Source: Actinomycetota bacterium (GTDB taxonomy: Bacteria; Actinomycetota; Thermoleophilia; RBG-16-64-13). Taken from it: DNA of 64,000 bases. The position numbers were made by a program, and so were the translations under genes. Positions within the stretch are counted from its first letter, which is position 1. The number at the start of each line of letters is the position of its first letter. The stretch spans positions 1 through 64,000 of the forward strand of contig JAAYJE010000003.1 in the NCBI GenBank assembly GCA_012523095.1, written 5' to 3'. Under the pieces are notes generated by a model. That model was given only the letters and a program-made list of their open reading frames with translations. It was not told the origin of the DNA and searched no databases. Below, one piece after another: positions 63,324 through 64,000 of the stretch.

Positions 63324-64000
63324 ATGATCCGAAGCCCTCGAGACGCGCTCGGAGGAGACCCCGATACCCCGTCGAAAGGTTGTGCTCTAGAGGAAAGGAG
63401 CGCGACCATCGATCCCTTTGCCCTGCTTCGTGTGGTGCTGGCGGTAGCCGCGACCGGGCTCGCAGCCGGTGCCTTCGTAGTAATCGCACCGATCTCGGGA
63501 GCGCGACGATTCGACCATATCGTCCGGCCGATGGCCGGCGTCTTCCTGCTCGCCTTGTTCGTCGGCCTCTCCGCGGTGCTCGCCTTCGACCCACCGGTGT
63601 TCGCAGGCCGCTTTCCCATCGCTCTCGTCATACTGCTGGCCGCAGCCGCCATCTTGTTCTGGGTCTCCCTCTCCATACGCAAGAGCCGGAGCTCCGATGC
63701 CGCGCAACTGGTAGATGCCGCCACGGTCGACGCTCTCACCCGCGTTGCCAGCCATCGGGTTCTCCAAGACCGGCTGGCCCACGAATGCGAGCGCGCGTAC
63801 AGGTTCGGCGACACCTTCATGCTCCTGATGCTGGACCTCGACGATTTCCACCAGGTGAACAACCGCCACGGTCACCGGGTCGGCGACAGGATCCTGCTCG
63901 ACTTGGCCCGCCGGTTCCGCGCCCAATTACGGGAGATCGACTTGGTGGCGCGTTTCGGAGGCGACCAGTTCGCGATGATCCTCCCTCACACGTTCGAGAA
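63324..64000 (+). CDS. Membrane GGDEF-family protein, partial, with GGDQF motif
   Basis: The frame runs off the window. Either ATG 63324 or a rare ATC at 63408 (with AGGAAAGGAG seven bases upstream) starts it. Two membrane segments lie at the N-terminus (LLRVVLAVAATGLAAGAFVV and IALVILLAAAAILFWVSLS), then a diguanylate cyclase fold: DALTRVASHRVLQDRL, MLDLDDFHQVNNRHGHRVGD, and ARFGGDQFAMILP. Gln stands where the metal-binding Glu of GGDEF is normally found, so cyclase activity is doubtful; it may be a c-di-GMP or GTP sensor. Confidence 0.85.
   Translation, partial: MIRSPRDALGGDPDTPSKGCALEERSATIDPFALLRVVLAVAATGLAAGAFVVIAPISGARRFDHIVRPMAGVFLLALFVGLSAVLAFDPPVFAGRFPIALVILLAAAAILFWVSLSIRKSRSSDAAQLVDAATVDALTRVASHRVLQDRLAHECERAYRFGDTFMLLMLDLDDFHQVNNRHGHRVGDRILLDLARRFRAQLREIDLVARFGGDQFAMILPHTFE

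Overview
The window reads as a high-GC bacterial chromosome. The long minus-strand block at 33.0-61.6 kb carries sigH, a YacP-like NYN nuclease, rlmB, cysS, gltX, ispF, ispD, PIN-TRAM, disA, radA, clpC, mcsB, mcsA, lysS, greA, dusB, coaX, nadC, nadB, folK-nadA, folB, folP, folE, ftsH, hpt and tilS. This order is familiar from Firmicutes and from deep-branching anaerobic Actinobacteria. The high GC, frequent GTG/TTG starts, a single-cluster ferredoxin and a transcarboxylase-type gene set point (inference) to a deep-branching, probably anaerobic actinobacterial relative. No rRNA gene was seen to settle this.

Layout. 0-1.5 kb: the start of glmM (cut by the window edge) behind a hexapeptide-repeat GlmU-like protein. 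1.7-6.1 kb: a MarR repressor and a heterodimeric ABC drug exporter as one overlapping operon with a clear palindromic operator. 6.2-7.8 kb: a TPR protein. 7.9-11.6 kb: biotin carrier, 5S-like and 12S-like subunits resembling methylmalonyl-CoA:pyruvate transcarboxylase. A cob(I)alamin adenosyltransferase gene (12.3 kb) nearby fits a B12-dependent propionate route. 13.3-19.3 kb: EcsC-like protein, polysaccharide deacetylase and a NatA/NatB-like ABC exporter with two permeases. 19.5-24.0 kb: glycerate kinase, a GyrI-domain remnant fused by deletion to the end of endonuclease V, a lipoprotein, a metallo-hydrolase and two small proteins.

24.19-32.94 kb: an 8.75-kb integrated element in the 3' part of a tRNA-Thr gene. 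It is bounded by 49-bp direct repeats, and both ends carry near-identical 18-bp sequences that look like integrase arm sites. It encodes a tyrosine integrase, an Xre regulator, an AlpA/excisionase-like protein, a cysteine-rich phage-type protein, a 41-residue protein and a primase-helicase (most joined by 4-base overlaps), then a 100-residue protein, and two membrane/lipoprotein cargo genes of unknown function. There are no capsid, packaging or conjugation genes, so it resembles a P4-like satellite or small integrative element.

61.7-64.0 kb: an AcuC-like deacetylase, a ferredoxin gene with its own promoter and terminator, and the start of a membrane GGDEF-family protein with a GGDQF motif.

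Most notable observations: the tRNA-Thr element and its coupled replication operon; a McsB arginine-kinase homologue that has lost several catalytic residues but keeps the rest of the fold beside clpC; an in-frame FolK-NadA fusion; and a 12S carboxyltransferase subunit with a rewritten active-site segment. Several small gene remnants (alpha/beta hydrolase, GyrI domain) show recent deletion.
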